Shown: positions 33,780 through 42,165 of the stretch, piece after piece
How positions within the stretch are numbered: position 1 is the first letter of the stretch
Layout: each line of letters starts with the position of its first letter
Assembly (NCBI RefSeq): GCF_035189165.1
Contig: NZ_CP045246.1
Location: 2,790,001-2,854,000 of the forward strand
DNA from: Arthrobacter sp. JZ12
Lineage (GTDB): Bacteria; Actinomycetota; Actinomycetes; Actinomycetales; Micrococcaceae
DNA: 64,000 nucleotides
Direction: 5' to 3'
Program-made: the position numbers and the translations under genes
The notes under the pieces: model-generated
The model's database searches: none
Seen by the model: only the letters and a program-made list of their open reading frames with translations
What the model was told of the DNA's origin: nothing

Positions 33780-34910
33780 TCAGCCCTGCTGGGGGTCTTT
33801 CCGTCCGTCCCCGTTGACCACGGTGACTTCTCCGTCCTCGCCCAGCTTGCGGCCGGCGGGGACCTCGGCTTCGGAATCGACAATGGCGGTGCGTATCTCT
33901 GCCCCGGACCGGATCCGGACCCGGTCCAGTACCACTGAGTCGACGACGACGGCGCCCGCCTCGACGATCGCATCCGGTCCAATCACGCTGTGCCGGACCG
34001 TCCCCTCGACGCGCGCTCCGGGTGAGATGAGGCTGGAAGCTATATCAGCGCCGTCGCCGATGTAGGCGCCGAGCCGCCGTGGGCTTGCACTGAGGATTGG
34101 CCATTCCGGGTTGTCAAAGTCCAGGCCTTCTCCGGCCAGGAGGTCCATGTGCGCGCGGTGGTAGTTCTGGGGGGTGCCTAGATCCAGCCAATAGGACTCG
34201 AGCCGGTGCTCGGCCACCTTCGCGTTCTCAACCAGGTGCGGGATGAGCTGGTCTCCGTAATCCTCCAGTTGCCCATCCCGTTCCTTCAGCTCGGAGAGCG
34301 TATCCAGCAGGACGTCCGCGCTGTAGAGGAAGATTTCCGCAGCCACCAGGTCGGTGCGCGGCTTTTCCGGCTTGTACTCGAAACCGGTGACCAGCCCGTC
34401 CTTCGCCTCGACTACGCCGTGCTGGGAAGCGTCGCCGTCGAAGCGGGTGGTCACCATGGTGAGCGCCGCTCCGGTGCGCTGGTGGGTGCTGACGACATCG
34501 CGGTAATCGAGCCGGTAGAGATGGTCTGCGCTGAGCACCAGAACCAGGTCCGGTGCGAATTCGCGGATGAACTCCGCCTGCCGGTAGAGGCCGTCGGCGT
34601 TGCCTTCCGCGAAGCCCTCACCGTGCTCGCCCTGGAACGGCGGCAGGACCCGCAGTCCGCCGTTGGTTCGGTCCAGGTCCCACGGTCTTCCGTTAGCAAG
34701 GTGGTCGTTGATCGATTTCGGTTGGTACTGCTCCACCACCCAGACATCAGGGATGTGGCTGTGATGAAGGTTGGACAGCGGAATGTCGATGAGCCGGTAC
34801 GTGCCGCCCACCGGCACCACGGGTTTGGCCTTGCGGTCGGTGAGGGCGCCAAGGCGCCCTCCGGTGCCGCCGGCGAGGATCACGGCCAGGACTGATGGTG
34901 GAGCTGTCAT
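33780..34910 (-). CDS. glgC: Glucose-1-phosphate adenylyltransferase-like sugar nucleotidyltransferase
   Basis: 376 residues. The N-terminal nucleotidyltransferase domain starts LAVILAGGTGGRLGALTDRKAKPVVPVGG and includes VLVLSADHLYRLDYRD and ESYWLDLGTPQNYHRAHMDLL; the C-terminal part is a left-handed beta-helix with hexapeptide repeats. This is the GlgC layout (ADP-glucose for glycogen). It differs from canonical GlgC in the first loop and lacks a close glg partner, so a related NDP-sugar synthase is possible. The ATG at 34910 overlaps the marR stop (ATGA). Confidence 0.8.
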   Translation of the reverse strand: MTAPPSVLAVILAGGTGGRLGALTDRKAKPVVPVGGTYRLIDIPLSNLHHSHIPDVWVVEQYQPKSINDHLANGRPWDLDRTNGGLRVLPPFQGEHGEGFAEGNADGLYRQAEFIREFAPDLVLVLSADHLYRLDYRDVVSTHQRTGAALTMVTTRFDGDASQHGVVEAKDGLVTGFEYKPEKPRTDLVAAEIFLYSADVLLDTLSELKERDGQLEDYGDQLIPHLVENAKVAEHRLESYWLDLGTPQNYHRAHMDLLAGEGLDFDNPEWPILSASPRRLGAYIGDGADIASSLISPGARVEGTVRHSVIGPDAIVEAGAVVVDSVVLDRVRIRSGAEIRTAIVDSEAEVPAGRKLGEDGEVTVVNGDGRKDPQQG

Positions 34911-35488
34911 ACTCGGTTCACTTCCACGCTGTTCGATTCCACTGCTGAATCCACGCTGCTGGATTCCACACTGTGCACTTCCGCGTTGTTCGATACCGGC
35001 TTCGCCTCCATCGACTGGCGGAGGATCCAGTGTGAGTTGTCCAGCCGAGCAAGAATCTTCTTGCCCACCCGCTCCAGGTCCGCGACGTCCTGCTCATCCA
35101 GCCCGTCGAACACCATGGACCGGACGTACTCCACGTGTTCCTCCGCGAGCCCCTGCAGGTTCTGGAGGCCCTCGGTTGTGATGGACGCCGTGGTGACGCG
35201 AAGGTCCCGGGTGCTCTGGCTCCGCTGGACCCAGCCGCGGCCCTCGAGCTTGGTGACCACGTGGCTCAGGCGGGACAGCGAAGCGTTGGATCGCGCCGCG
35301 AGCTCGCTCATGGGCAGGGTGCTCTCCTCCGCTTCGGAAAGCATCGCGAGCACGTGGTAGTCGAAGAGGGTGATCCGGGCACGCCGGTTCAGGTGCGCGT
35401 CCAAGGTTCCCGGAAGCATGGTGGTCACGGCGTACAGTGCCAACCAGGCCTGCCGCTCCGAGGGTGTGAGCCACCGGGTGCCTGTCAT
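34907..35488 (-). CDS. MarR-family transcriptional regulator with repetitive C-terminal tail
   Basis: 193 residues. Winged-helix MarR domain in the first 150 residues: ITLFDYHVLAMLSEAEESTLPMSELAARSNASLSRLSHVVTKLEGRGWVQR, then RVTTASITTEGLQNL. The last 20 residues are an Ser/Val/Glu repeat (SVESSSVDSAVESNSVEVNRV region) running right up to the stop codon. Start at 35488 has GGAAGA nine bases ahead; the ATG at 35497 overlapping the SGNH stop is an alternative. It is coupled to glgC downstream, but the target is unknown. Confidence 0.85.
   Translation of the reverse strand: MTGTRWLTPSERQAWLALYAVTTMLPGTLDAHLNRRARITLFDYHVLAMLSEAEESTLPMSELAARSNASLSRLSHVVTKLEGRGWVQRSQSTRDLRVTTASITTEGLQNLQGLAEEHVEYVRSMVFDGLDEQDVADLERVGKKILARLDNSHWILRQSMEAKPVSNNAEVHSVESSSVDSAVESNSVEVNRV
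34913..34975 (-). repeat. In-frame repeat encoding the MarR C-terminal tail
   Basis: On the minus strand, variants of GTGGAATCnAACAGC recur with units of about 12-15 bases, encoding SVES/SVDS/AVES/SVEV. Copies are imperfect but keep the reading frame. Confidence 0.6.
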
Positions 35489-35493
35489 GGCAG

Positions 35494-36324
35494 TCATTCT
35501 TCCAGACCCGCCCGGGATACGCCTGATGTTTCCCGGCACCAGACCGGCTGGGTCAGAGTGGGATACTTCGGCTTGAGGGTGTCCCCGGAGGACTGCCTCC
35601 GCAGTCGCCTTCCCACCCAGGGGCCAAGATAATCGCGTGCCCATGCTGCGTCCTTGCGGAGCTGCGCCAGCCGGGACAGGGCGGGACGGCGTTCCAGCTC
35701 GGGCAACTCGATGGTGTGGGCGGACTTCAGCACCTCAAGGACCCGCACTGCCATCAGGGTGTGTCCCGAGGTAGCCATATGCATCCGGTCCGTGTCCCAG
35801 TAATCCCAGTTCTGGAACTCACGCAGTCGCCAGTAGTCCACAAGTTCGGTGTCGTGACGGTCGGCGATCTCCCGCACGAGTTCGTTGTAGATGGCGGTGC
35901 GGCCACGCGTCTTGCCGAAGACCGCGGACTTGGAGGAATCGAACCCGGTGAAGAGAACCACAGCCGCACCGCTGCCGCGAAGACGGGAGATACCGGCGTC
36001 GTAGTCCGCCAGAAGCGCATCAAGGTCGATGCGGGGTCGCAGGATGTCGTTACCGCCCGCGTAGATCGTGACGAGGGTGGGATTCAGGGCGAGCGCCGCG
36101 TCGACCTGCTCGTCGAGCACCTGGCGCAGCTTGCGCCCGCGGATGGCCAAATTGGCGTAGCCCCAGGACGAGTCGGCGAGAATCAGCTGCTCTGCAACGC
36201 GGTCGGCCCAGCCGCGGACACCATTGGGGCTTCGCTCATCCCAGTCCCCCACGCCCTCCGTGAAGGAATCGCCGAGTGCGACGTAGCGTTGCCCGAACTC
36301 GCCGCTTGCCGCCGAACTATCCAA
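35494..36324 (-). CDS. SGNH/GDSL-family hydrolase (lipase/esterase-like)
   Basis: 276 residues. Catalytic Ser lies in YVALGDSFTEGVGDWDE (block I, near residue 18), the oxyanion Asn in TIYAGGNDILRP (block III) and the Asp-His pair in YWDTDRMHMATSGHTLMA (block V). Likely an esterase or acyl hydrolase; substrate unknown. I place the start at TTG 36324, which follows AAGGAGG and clears the upstream gene; the open frame to 36432 encodes low-complexity Pro/Thr/Ser sequence that is really the upstream gene in another frame. Confidence 0.88.
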   Translation of the reverse strand: MDSSAASGEFGQRYVALGDSFTEGVGDWDERSPNGVRGWADRVAEQLILADSSWGYANLAIRGRKLRQVLDEQVDAALALNPTLVTIYAGGNDILRPRIDLDALLADYDAGISRLRGSGAAVVLFTGFDSSKSAVFGKTRGRTAIYNELVREIADRHDTELVDYWRLREFQNWDYWDTDRMHMATSGHTLMAVRVLEVLKSAHTIELPELERRPALSRLAQLRKDAAWARDYLGPWVGRRLRRQSSGDTLKPKYPTLTQPVWCRETSGVSRAGLEE

Positions 36325-36328
36325 CCGC

Positions 36329-36631
36329 CTAGTCCTCCTTCTGGGACTCGGGGTGCTGGTTCTCGGCGTCGTACTCGCGCTGGGTGTGGTGCTCGGTCTC
36401 CGTGTAGGAGCCGTTGAACCCGGTGGCGTCACCGGTAGGGCGGGTGCCCGCAGGGTCCGGGAAAGTGGGCGAGCCGCCGAGGGGGTTGCCCTGCTGCCCC
36501 AGGTTGTCCCGCCGCTCCCCCTCCTGCCCGCTGGCTTCCTGCGCGCTGACTTCCTGCCCGTTGGCTTCCTGCGCGATGGCTTCCTGCGCGTTGGCAGGGT
36601 TGATGCTGGACTCGTCCTGATCCTTGGTCAT
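36329..36631 (-). CDS. Small hydrophilic protein with QEA pentapeptide repeats, unknown
   Basis: 100-residue, highly polar protein with no hydrophobic segment. After MTKDQDESSINPAN comes a 15-bp (five-residue) repeat: AQEAI, AQEAN, GQEVS, AQEAS, GQEGE. The rest is Gly/Pro/Asn-rich with FNGSYTETEHHTQREYDAENQ near the end, suggesting disorder. AGAAGGAGGAGTT precedes the ATG at 36631. Four bases separate it from the hydrolase start. Function not recognised. Confidence 0.75.
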   Translation of the reverse strand: MTKDQDESSINPANAQEAIAQEANGQEVSAQEASGQEGERRDNLGQQGNPLGGSPTFPDPAGTRPTGDATGFNGSYTETEHHTQREYDAENQHPESQKED

Positions 36632-36762
36632 AACTCCTCCTTCTGCAATCCCGCGGAACGCGGTTTTGGCCCACCCAGCATATGCCCGCGTACAGACGGG
36701 CACACGCCCAGGTGTCCAGACGCTAAGCTCGGTTACGAAATCATCTCACCAGGAGAATACCC

Positions 36763-37764
36763 ATGGCTTCCTTGCCGGACACTGAGTCAGAAGCACGTAC
36801 CGAGGAACATTCGGAGCGGAGGGTGAAGCGCGCCGCAGTCATCCTGAACCCGGTCAAGCCCACGGATGTGGACATCCGCGCCATCGTCACCGAACTGAGC
36901 CTCGAGAAGGGCTGGGAGAAACCCCTCTTCCTGGAGACCACCGTCGAAGACCCGGGCCACGGCCAGGCGAGGGAGGCTCTCAAGGCAGGAGTCGACGTCG
37001 TTATTGCCGCAGGCGGTGACGGTACCGTCCGCTGCGTGGCCGAAGAGCTCGCGGGAACTGAGACCGCGCTCGGTCTCCTGCCGCTGGGTACGGGAAACCT
37101 GCTTGCACGCAACCTGGACATCGCGGTGGACGATCCCCGCGGTGCAGTGGAAGCGGCTTTGGGAGGCACCGAGCGGCTCATCGACGTGGTGTACGTGAAT
37201 ATGGACCGCGCACAGGACGCCCACGTGTTCCTGGTGATGGCCGGCCTCGGGTTCGACGCTGCGGTGATGGCCAACACCCGGGACGACCTGAAGGACCGGG
37301 TGGGCTGGCTGGCCTATGTGGACGCCGGCATCCGCAATCTGCCCGGCAAGCCTTCGAGGGTGCGCATCACGCTGGACGGCAAGCGCCGCATCAACCGCCG
37401 CCTGCGCAGCGTCATGGGTGGGAACTGCGGCAAGATCATGGGCGGCCTGGAGATCTTCCCGGGCGCCAAGCTCGACGACGGACTCCTGGACATCATGACC
37501 GTCGCCCCCAGCGGCGCTTTCGGCTGGTTTGCGGTACTAGGCAAGCTCATCGCCAGGGGCAAGGGCAAGGATCCGTCACTCGAGTACTTCCAGTGCAAGT
37601 CCGCGGAGATCGAGGTTGTGGGCAGCCCGCTCGAGATTGAGCTCGACGGCGACACCCACGGCGAGGGCACACACATGGCTCTGCGCGTGGAACCGCAGTC
37701 GCTGAAGCTGCGCATGCCTTACGGCAAGAAGGACCCGGCGATCCTTACGAACCCCACACCGTAG
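36763..37764 (+). CDS. Diacylglycerol/sphingosine kinase-like lipid kinase
   Basis: 333 residues of the DAGK catalytic family. The nucleotide-binding motif AAGGDGTVRCVAEEL lies near residue 82, preceded by ILNPVKP and followed by LPLGTGNLLARNLDIAV; C-terminal half carries the expected beta-rich domain (GGLEIFPGAKLDDGLLDI). It probably phosphorylates a lipid at the inner membrane face; substrate not determinable. CCAGGAG lies nine bases ahead of the ATG. Confidence 0.9.
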   Translation: MASLPDTESEARTEEHSERRVKRAAVILNPVKPTDVDIRAIVTELSLEKGWEKPLFLETTVEDPGHGQAREALKAGVDVVIAAGGDGTVRCVAEELAGTETALGLLPLGTGNLLARNLDIAVDDPRGAVEAALGGTERLIDVVYVNMDRAQDAHVFLVMAGLGFDAAVMANTRDDLKDRVGWLAYVDAGIRNLPGKPSRVRITLDGKRRINRRLRSVMGGNCGKIMGGLEIFPGAKLDDGLLDIMTVAPSGAFGWFAVLGKLIARGKGKDPSLEYFQCKSAEIEVVGSPLEIELDGDTHGEGTHMALRVEPQSLKLRMPYGKKDPAILTNPTP

Positions 37765-37789
37765 TCCTAAAGGGGGTAGGCCGCCTCCG

Positions 37790-37818
37790 GAAAGGTGCAT
37801 GCACTGCATGCACCTTTC
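37790..37818. terminator. Bidirectional terminator hairpin
   Basis: Perfect 14-bp stem (37790-37803 with 37805-37818) around a single base, between convergent lipid kinase and siderophore reductase genes. Confidence 0.75.
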
Positions 37819-37831
37819 GAAAAGACTCTCC

Positions 37832-38980
37832 CTAGCCCTCTGCCTTGCCCTGGCGCCAGTAGCCCATGAACGCGACCTGCTTACGGTCGATTCCGACGTC
37901 GCGCACCAGGTAGCGCCGCAGACCGCGGACGACGGCGGCCTCGCCGGCGATCCACGCGTAGAACGGCAGCGCGCCCGAGGGCTTGTCCGGGTTCAGGGAG
38001 CCGTCGAGTGCCGAGGCGTCTAGGAGCTGCGGTGTTTCCCACAGGATGGTCGTGTCGATGTCGATCTCCTCCGGCTCCGGCCCGGCGGCGCCGTTCGCAG
38101 CCGCACGAAGCGCCTGGCCGGACGGTGTGTCGGCACCGAGGCTCACCCTGAACGGAGCCGCCAATGAAACCCAGCCGGGAACCTTCACAGCCTGGCGGAC
38201 GGCGGCGTCGAGCAGTTCACCGTGCGGGCGTCCACCGCGGACCAGCCAGCTGATGCCGACGTCGGACCGGGTCTGGATGTCCTGGCAGTCCGAACCGTCC
38301 GGCACCTCAAGGAAAGCGTGCCCGCGGATGTCCTCCGGCAGCGACTCAAGAATGGCGCTGATGGCAGGAACAGCGGTCTCGTCGCCGGCTAGCAGGACGT
38401 TCTGCGCCAGCCCCGGACGCCACTCGATGCCTCCGTAGGCTCCTGCGGTTGAGCAGGTGGCGGCGTGCACGTTGGGCCCGATGACCCAGACGCGGTCCCC
38501 CGGCGCTGCTGCCGCGGCCCACTGGGAGGCGGGGCCGCCGTTGCCGTCGGCGTCGAAGTGCATCACAAAATCAACATCGAGCTCGGGCACGTCCTGGTCG
38601 CACCGTGATTCCCGGACGGTGTAGGTGCGCATGGCACCGCGCTCGGCCGCATCGATGGCGAGCCACTGCTGGTACCAGCCGCTGCCGGCTCCGTCCATGA
38701 GTGCGCCCACATCCATGCACTCCCTGCCGGCCGGAGGAATCAGAACCTTGATGCGGAGGTCCAGGGTATGCCCCTGGACGCCGAAGTCCTCAAGGCAGGC
38801 ACCCCCGAAGGTGATCCGGCGGAAGTTCGCTCCTACAGCCTCCACCCGGCGCACCTCGACGTTGAAGGCGCGGATGGCCGGCGTCGTGCTTGAGGCCGAA
38901 GCCTGCTTTCCGGCATCCCGCGCCGATGCGCCGCGTACGGCGGTTCGGCGGGTAGGACGGGTTGTGCTGACGTCGGTCAC
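37832..38980 (-). CDS. Siderophore-interacting protein (FAD ferric-siderophore reductase)
   Basis: 382-residue flavoprotein of the SIP family that reduces ferric siderophores in the cytoplasm to release iron. The FAD-binding RTYTVRESR motif lies near residue 118 and the NAD(P)H side includes LLAGDETAVPAISAILESLP. It has an N-terminal Ser/Thr/Arg-rich extension of about 35 residues. Starts with GTG at 38980, overlapping the ATPase stop (GTGA). Last gene of the siderophore permease operon, so it should act on what that system imports. Confidence 0.92.
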   Translation of the reverse strand: MTDVSTTRPTRRTAVRGASARDAGKQASASSTTPAIRAFNVEVRRVEAVGANFRRITFGGACLEDFGVQGHTLDLRIKVLIPPAGRECMDVGALMDGAGSGWYQQWLAIDAAERGAMRTYTVRESRCDQDVPELDVDFVMHFDADGNGGPASQWAAAAAPGDRVWVIGPNVHAATCSTAGAYGGIEWRPGLAQNVLLAGDETAVPAISAILESLPEDIRGHAFLEVPDGSDCQDIQTRSDVGISWLVRGGRPHGELLDAAVRQAVKVPGWVSLAAPFRVSLGADTPSGQALRAAANGAAGPEPEEIDIDTTILWETPQLLDASALDGSLNPDKPSGALPFYAWIAGEAAVVRGLRRYLVRDVGIDRKQVAFMGYWRQGKAEG

Positions 38981-39864
38981 GATGCTGCCTCCATGATGGG
39001 TGCGGATAGCCCGTCCTGCGGGTTCGGTAGAAATCCGGGGCGTTGCCGGGGGTCCTCGTTCTGCTGTTTCTGCTGCGTGCGAGAGTGGTGGCGTCCGATA
39101 GGCACCACCATGGGCGTGCCGGACACCGGGTCCTCGATCACACGGGAATCCAGTCCGAAGACCTCGGACACAGTCTTCTCAGTCACAACCTCCGACGGCA
39201 TCCCCTGCGCCACGATCCGACCGCCCTTCATCGCGATGAGGTGGTCGGCGTACCGGGCGGCGAGATTGAGGTCGTGCAGCACGATCGCCACGGTTGTTCC
39301 CGCGCGGCTGTTGAGGTCGGTGATGAGGTCGAGGACTTCGACCTGGTGCGTGACGTCGAGAAAGGTTGTGGGCTCGTCGAGCAGGAGAATGTCAGTCTGC
39401 TGCGCCAGTGCCATGGCGATCCAGACTCGCTGGCGCTGGCCGCCGGATAGCTCGTCAACGTTGCGGTCGGCCAGTTCAAGGGTGTCGGTGACGCGCATTG
39501 CGGCGGCGACGGCGTCGTCGTCGTCAGGGGTCCAGGAGCGGAACCAGCCTTGGTGGGGATAGCGGCCGCGGCCCACGAGGTCCGCAACGGCGATACCGTC
39601 CGGCGCCACCGGCGTCTGCGGAAGCAGGCCCAGCGTCTTTGCCACGGCACGGGTCGAGAGGGAGTGGATGTCCTTGCCGTCCAGCAGCACGGTTCCTGAA
39701 GCGGGTTTGAGGAGACGCGCCAGCCCGCGGAGCAGGGTCGACTTGCCGCAGGCGTTTGCGCCCACGATCACGGTCACCTTGCCCTCAGGCAGCTCGACGG
39801 TTAGACCCTCGACCACCGTCCGGTTGTCGTAGGCGAGGGTCAGGTCCTTGGCGTTCAACCTCAT
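38977..39864 (-). CDS. Siderophore ABC importer ATPase (FepC/FecE-like)
   Basis: 295 residues. Walker A GANACGKST, signature LSGGQRQR, Walker B LLLDEPTTFLD, then H-loop VLHDLNLAARYADHLIAM. It powers iron-siderophore uptake. The ATG at 39864 follows AGGGAGGCTGAC and lies one base after the permease stop. The last 45 residues (Gln/Arg/Pro-rich, HHSRTQQKQQNEDPRQRPG) are outside the conserved domain. Confidence 0.93.
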   Translation of the reverse strand: MRLNAKDLTLAYDNRTVVEGLTVELPEGKVTVIVGANACGKSTLLRGLARLLKPASGTVLLDGKDIHSLSTRAVAKTLGLLPQTPVAPDGIAVADLVGRGRYPHQGWFRSWTPDDDDAVAAAMRVTDTLELADRNVDELSGGQRQRVWIAMALAQQTDILLLDEPTTFLDVTHQVEVLDLITDLNSRAGTTVAIVLHDLNLAARYADHLIAMKGGRIVAQGMPSEVVTEKTVSEVFGLDSRVIEDPVSGTPMVVPIGRHHSRTQQKQQNEDPRQRPGFLPNPQDGLSAPIMEAAS

Positions 39865-39865
39865 G

Positions 39866-40936
39866 TCAGCCTCCCTGGCCGGATCGGTTGGATGTGGCAA
39901 GAAGCCAGAGGAGGAACGGTGCGCCGAGCACGCCCGTGATCACTCCCACCGGCAGGGAAACCCCGGGGATCAGGTTGGCTCCCACGAAATCGGCGCCGAG
40001 GACAATCACCGCGCCGACCAGCGCTGCGGTGAGCAGCGGGCGGTGACCGCCGAGGAAGCGCCGGGCGATCGGCCCGGAGAGGAAAGCGATGAAGGAGACG
40101 GGCCCGGCTGCCGCCGTCGCAACCGCCGCAAGCAGCACCCCGGTGACGACGAGCGCGAGCCGCGACCGCTCCACGCTGACTCCCAGGCCGGCTGCGGCAT
40201 CGTCACCGAGTTCCAGCCCGCGAAGGGGCCGGGAGAGCACGACGACGACGGGTACCAGGACCGCGAGCGCGAGCGCCAGGACGGTCAACCGCTCCCAGTT
40301 GCTCTGGTTCAGCGAGCCGTTGAGCCAGACGAGGGCCTCGGACGCGAGGTTGATGTCGGCGCGGGTCAGCAGGAAGCTCACGATTGACTGCAGGACGGCC
40401 GAGAACCCGATCCCCACGAGGATCAGCCGATAGCCTGCCACTCCCCCGCGCTTCGAGATGGCGTAGATGGCAAGCGCGATTACCAAAGCTCCCACCATGG
40501 CCCAGCCGGCGAGCGGCAGCCCGGAGGCCCCGAACAGGACGATGGCCAGGACGGCGGACGCGCTTGCTCCGTAGCTGATGCCGATGATGTCCGGGCTGGC
40601 TAGGGGGTTGCGGAGCATGGTCTGGAAGATGGCTCCTGCCACCCCGAAGGCCGCACCGATCATGGCGCCGATGAGGACGCGCGGGATGCGGTTTTCCATC
40701 ACGATGAAGCTGGCCCCCGGGATGTCCGCGCCGCCGATGATCCGGAAGAAGTCCGGAATAGTGACGGTGTAGCGGCCGAGCAGCAGCGTGACGGAACTGA
40801 AAAGGATCACGAGGAAGACCAGCGCACCGAGCTTGACCGCGCGCTGGGCGCGTACTTTGCGGCGCTTGGCAAAGGCCGAGCCCGGGGTAGCCGCATTTGC
40901 GGCAGCGGGAGCAGGTGTGCGGGTCGCGGCGCTCAC
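39866..40936 (-). CDS. Siderophore ABC permease (FecCD family), second subunit
   Basis: 356 residues with about nine or ten hydrophobic segments. FecCD blocks include RIPRVLIGAMIGAAFGVAGAIFQTMLRNPLASPDIIGISYGAS and the coupling loop GDDAAAGLGVSVERSR. Starts with GTG at 40936 overlapping the upstream permease stop. Pairs with the other permease as a heterodimeric channel. Confidence 0.93.
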   Translation of the reverse strand: MSAATRTPAPAAANAATPGSAFAKRRKVRAQRAVKLGALVFLVILFSSVTLLLGRYTVTIPDFFRIIGGADIPGASFIVMENRIPRVLIGAMIGAAFGVAGAIFQTMLRNPLASPDIIGISYGASASAVLAIVLFGASGLPLAGWAMVGALVIALAIYAISKRGGVAGYRLILVGIGFSAVLQSIVSFLLTRADINLASEALVWLNGSLNQSNWERLTVLALALAVLVPVVVVLSRPLRGLELGDDAAAGLGVSVERSRLALVVTGVLLAAVATAAAGPVSFIAFLSGPIARRFLGGHRPLLTAALVGAVIVLGADFVGANLIPGVSLPVGVITGVLGAPFLLWLLATSNRSGQGG

Positions 40937-41985
40937 AGTTCAGCCAGCTTCCGGCGTCGGACCAGCCAGATGAATACGGGGGCGCCGATGATCGCGGTGA
41001 CGATCCCAACCTGCACCTCGCCCGGGGGAAGGATAATCCGTCCCACGACGTCGGCCACCAACAGGAGAACCGGCGCCAGGACCATGGAGAAGGGCAGGAT
41101 CCAGTGGTAGTCGGGCCCGGTGAACGCGCGCACCACATGCGGAATTACCAGTCCGACGAAGGCGATCGGTCCCGCTGCCGCGGTGGCCGCGCCACAGAGA
41201 ATGACGACGCCCAGTGCCGTGAGCGCGCGGGCAAGCACAACGTTCTGGCCCAGTCCGCGTGCAATGTCGTCACCAAGGGACAGGCTGTTGAGCACCTTGC
41301 CGGTGAGGAGGGTCAGGATGATGCCGACGGCGAGGAACGGGATCAGTGGCCCGATGACGTCCCAGCCTCGTCCGGATACGGTGCCCACCTGCCAGAACCG
41401 GAAGGTATCGAAGGTCTGCCTGCTGGAAACCAGCACAGCGTTGGCCAGGGAAACCATCCCGGCTGAGAGCGCGGCGCCGGCGAGGGCGAGCTTGACGGGA
41501 GTGGCGCCGTCACGTCCCAGACTGGCGACGGCGTAGACCAGCAGGGCAGCCGCCGTCGCGCCCAGGAACGCAAACCAGATGTACCCGGTGAAGTTGGTGA
41601 CGCCGAAAACGAAGATACCGATCACCACGGCGAGCGCGGCGCCTGAGTTTACGCCGAGAATCCCGGGATCGGCGAGCGGGTTACGTGCCACGCCTTGCAT
41701 GGCAGCTCCGGCAAGTCCAAGAGCGGCGCCGGCAAGGAGGCCGAGTACCGTTCGCGGCAGTCGCGAAAGTACGACGGCGTGGTCGCCGTTCGACGGATCG
41801 AACTGGGTCAGTGCCTGCAGGAGGATCTCAATGCTGATTGCGCGGGCACCGATCGCCAGGGACGCGATCCCGGCGAGGAACAGTACAAGAAGGCACGCGA
41901 CGAACAGGAGAACCCTACCCCCATGCAGGGGACGCCGACGCCGATGGTTGAGGGCAGGCGAGGAGGCAGGGGCATCCAGTGCCAT
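40933..41985 (-). CDS. Siderophore ABC permease (FecCD family), first subunit
   Basis: 350 residues with multiple membrane segments and FecCD blocks: RLPRTVLGLLAGAALGLAGAAMQGVARNPLADPGILGVNSGAA and GDDIARGLGQNV. First gene of the operon (permease, permease, ATPase, SIP). No substrate-binding protein is present in the operon. An IdeR/DtxR-like box lies 40-60 bases upstream, so it should be repressed in iron-replete cells. Confidence 0.93.
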   Translation of the reverse strand: MALDAPASSPALNHRRRRPLHGGRVLLFVACLLVLFLAGIASLAIGARAISIEILLQALTQFDPSNGDHAVVLSRLPRTVLGLLAGAALGLAGAAMQGVARNPLADPGILGVNSGAALAVVIGIFVFGVTNFTGYIWFAFLGATAAALLVYAVASLGRDGATPVKLALAGAALSAGMVSLANAVLVSSRQTFDTFRFWQVGTVSGRGWDVIGPLIPFLAVGIILTLLTGKVLNSLSLGDDIARGLGQNVVLARALTALGVVILCGAATAAAGPIAFVGLVIPHVVRAFTGPDYHWILPFSMVLAPVLLLVADVVGRIILPPGEVQVGIVTAIIGAPVFIWLVRRRKLAEL

Positions 41986-42023
41986 GCGCGCCTCCTCAAG
42001 CCGGTACCGGGGTCGGTTCGAAC

Positions 42024-42042
42024 TTAAGTAAGGCTAGCCTAT
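42024..42042 (-). promoter_or_regulatory. DtxR/IdeR-type iron box upstream of the siderophore permease operon
   Basis: ttaagtaaggctagcctat resembles the actinobacterial iron-box consensus TTAGGTTAGGCTAACCTAA, best in the GGCTA core. Confidence 0.7.
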
Positions 42043-42140
42043 GGTGACAAGCATTAGGAAACGGTTCTGTTCGCTATTTCCGTGGCTTTCGCGCAGTTCG
42101 GCGACCCGGTGCTCAGCCGAGCTGCCGAAGCTGCACGAAA

Positions 42141-42165
42141 GCTCCGGAGATCAGGAGGCCGGAGC
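42141..42165 (-). terminator. Hairpin at the end of the GST-like gene
   Basis: GCTCCGG (42141-42147) and CCGGAGC (42159-42165) form a 7-bp stem that overlaps the gene's last codons and stop. Weak terminator candidate. Confidence 0.4.

Noticed and set aside
36324-36432. N-terminal extension of the SGNH hydrolase
   Set aside because: It translates the upstream gene in another frame to Pro/Thr/Ser/Arg low-complexity sequence; the TTG at 36324 has an ideal ribosome site.
36500-36600. CRISPR-like spaced repeats
   Set aside because: The repeats are contiguous, 15 bp and in frame within a protein-coding gene; no spacers.
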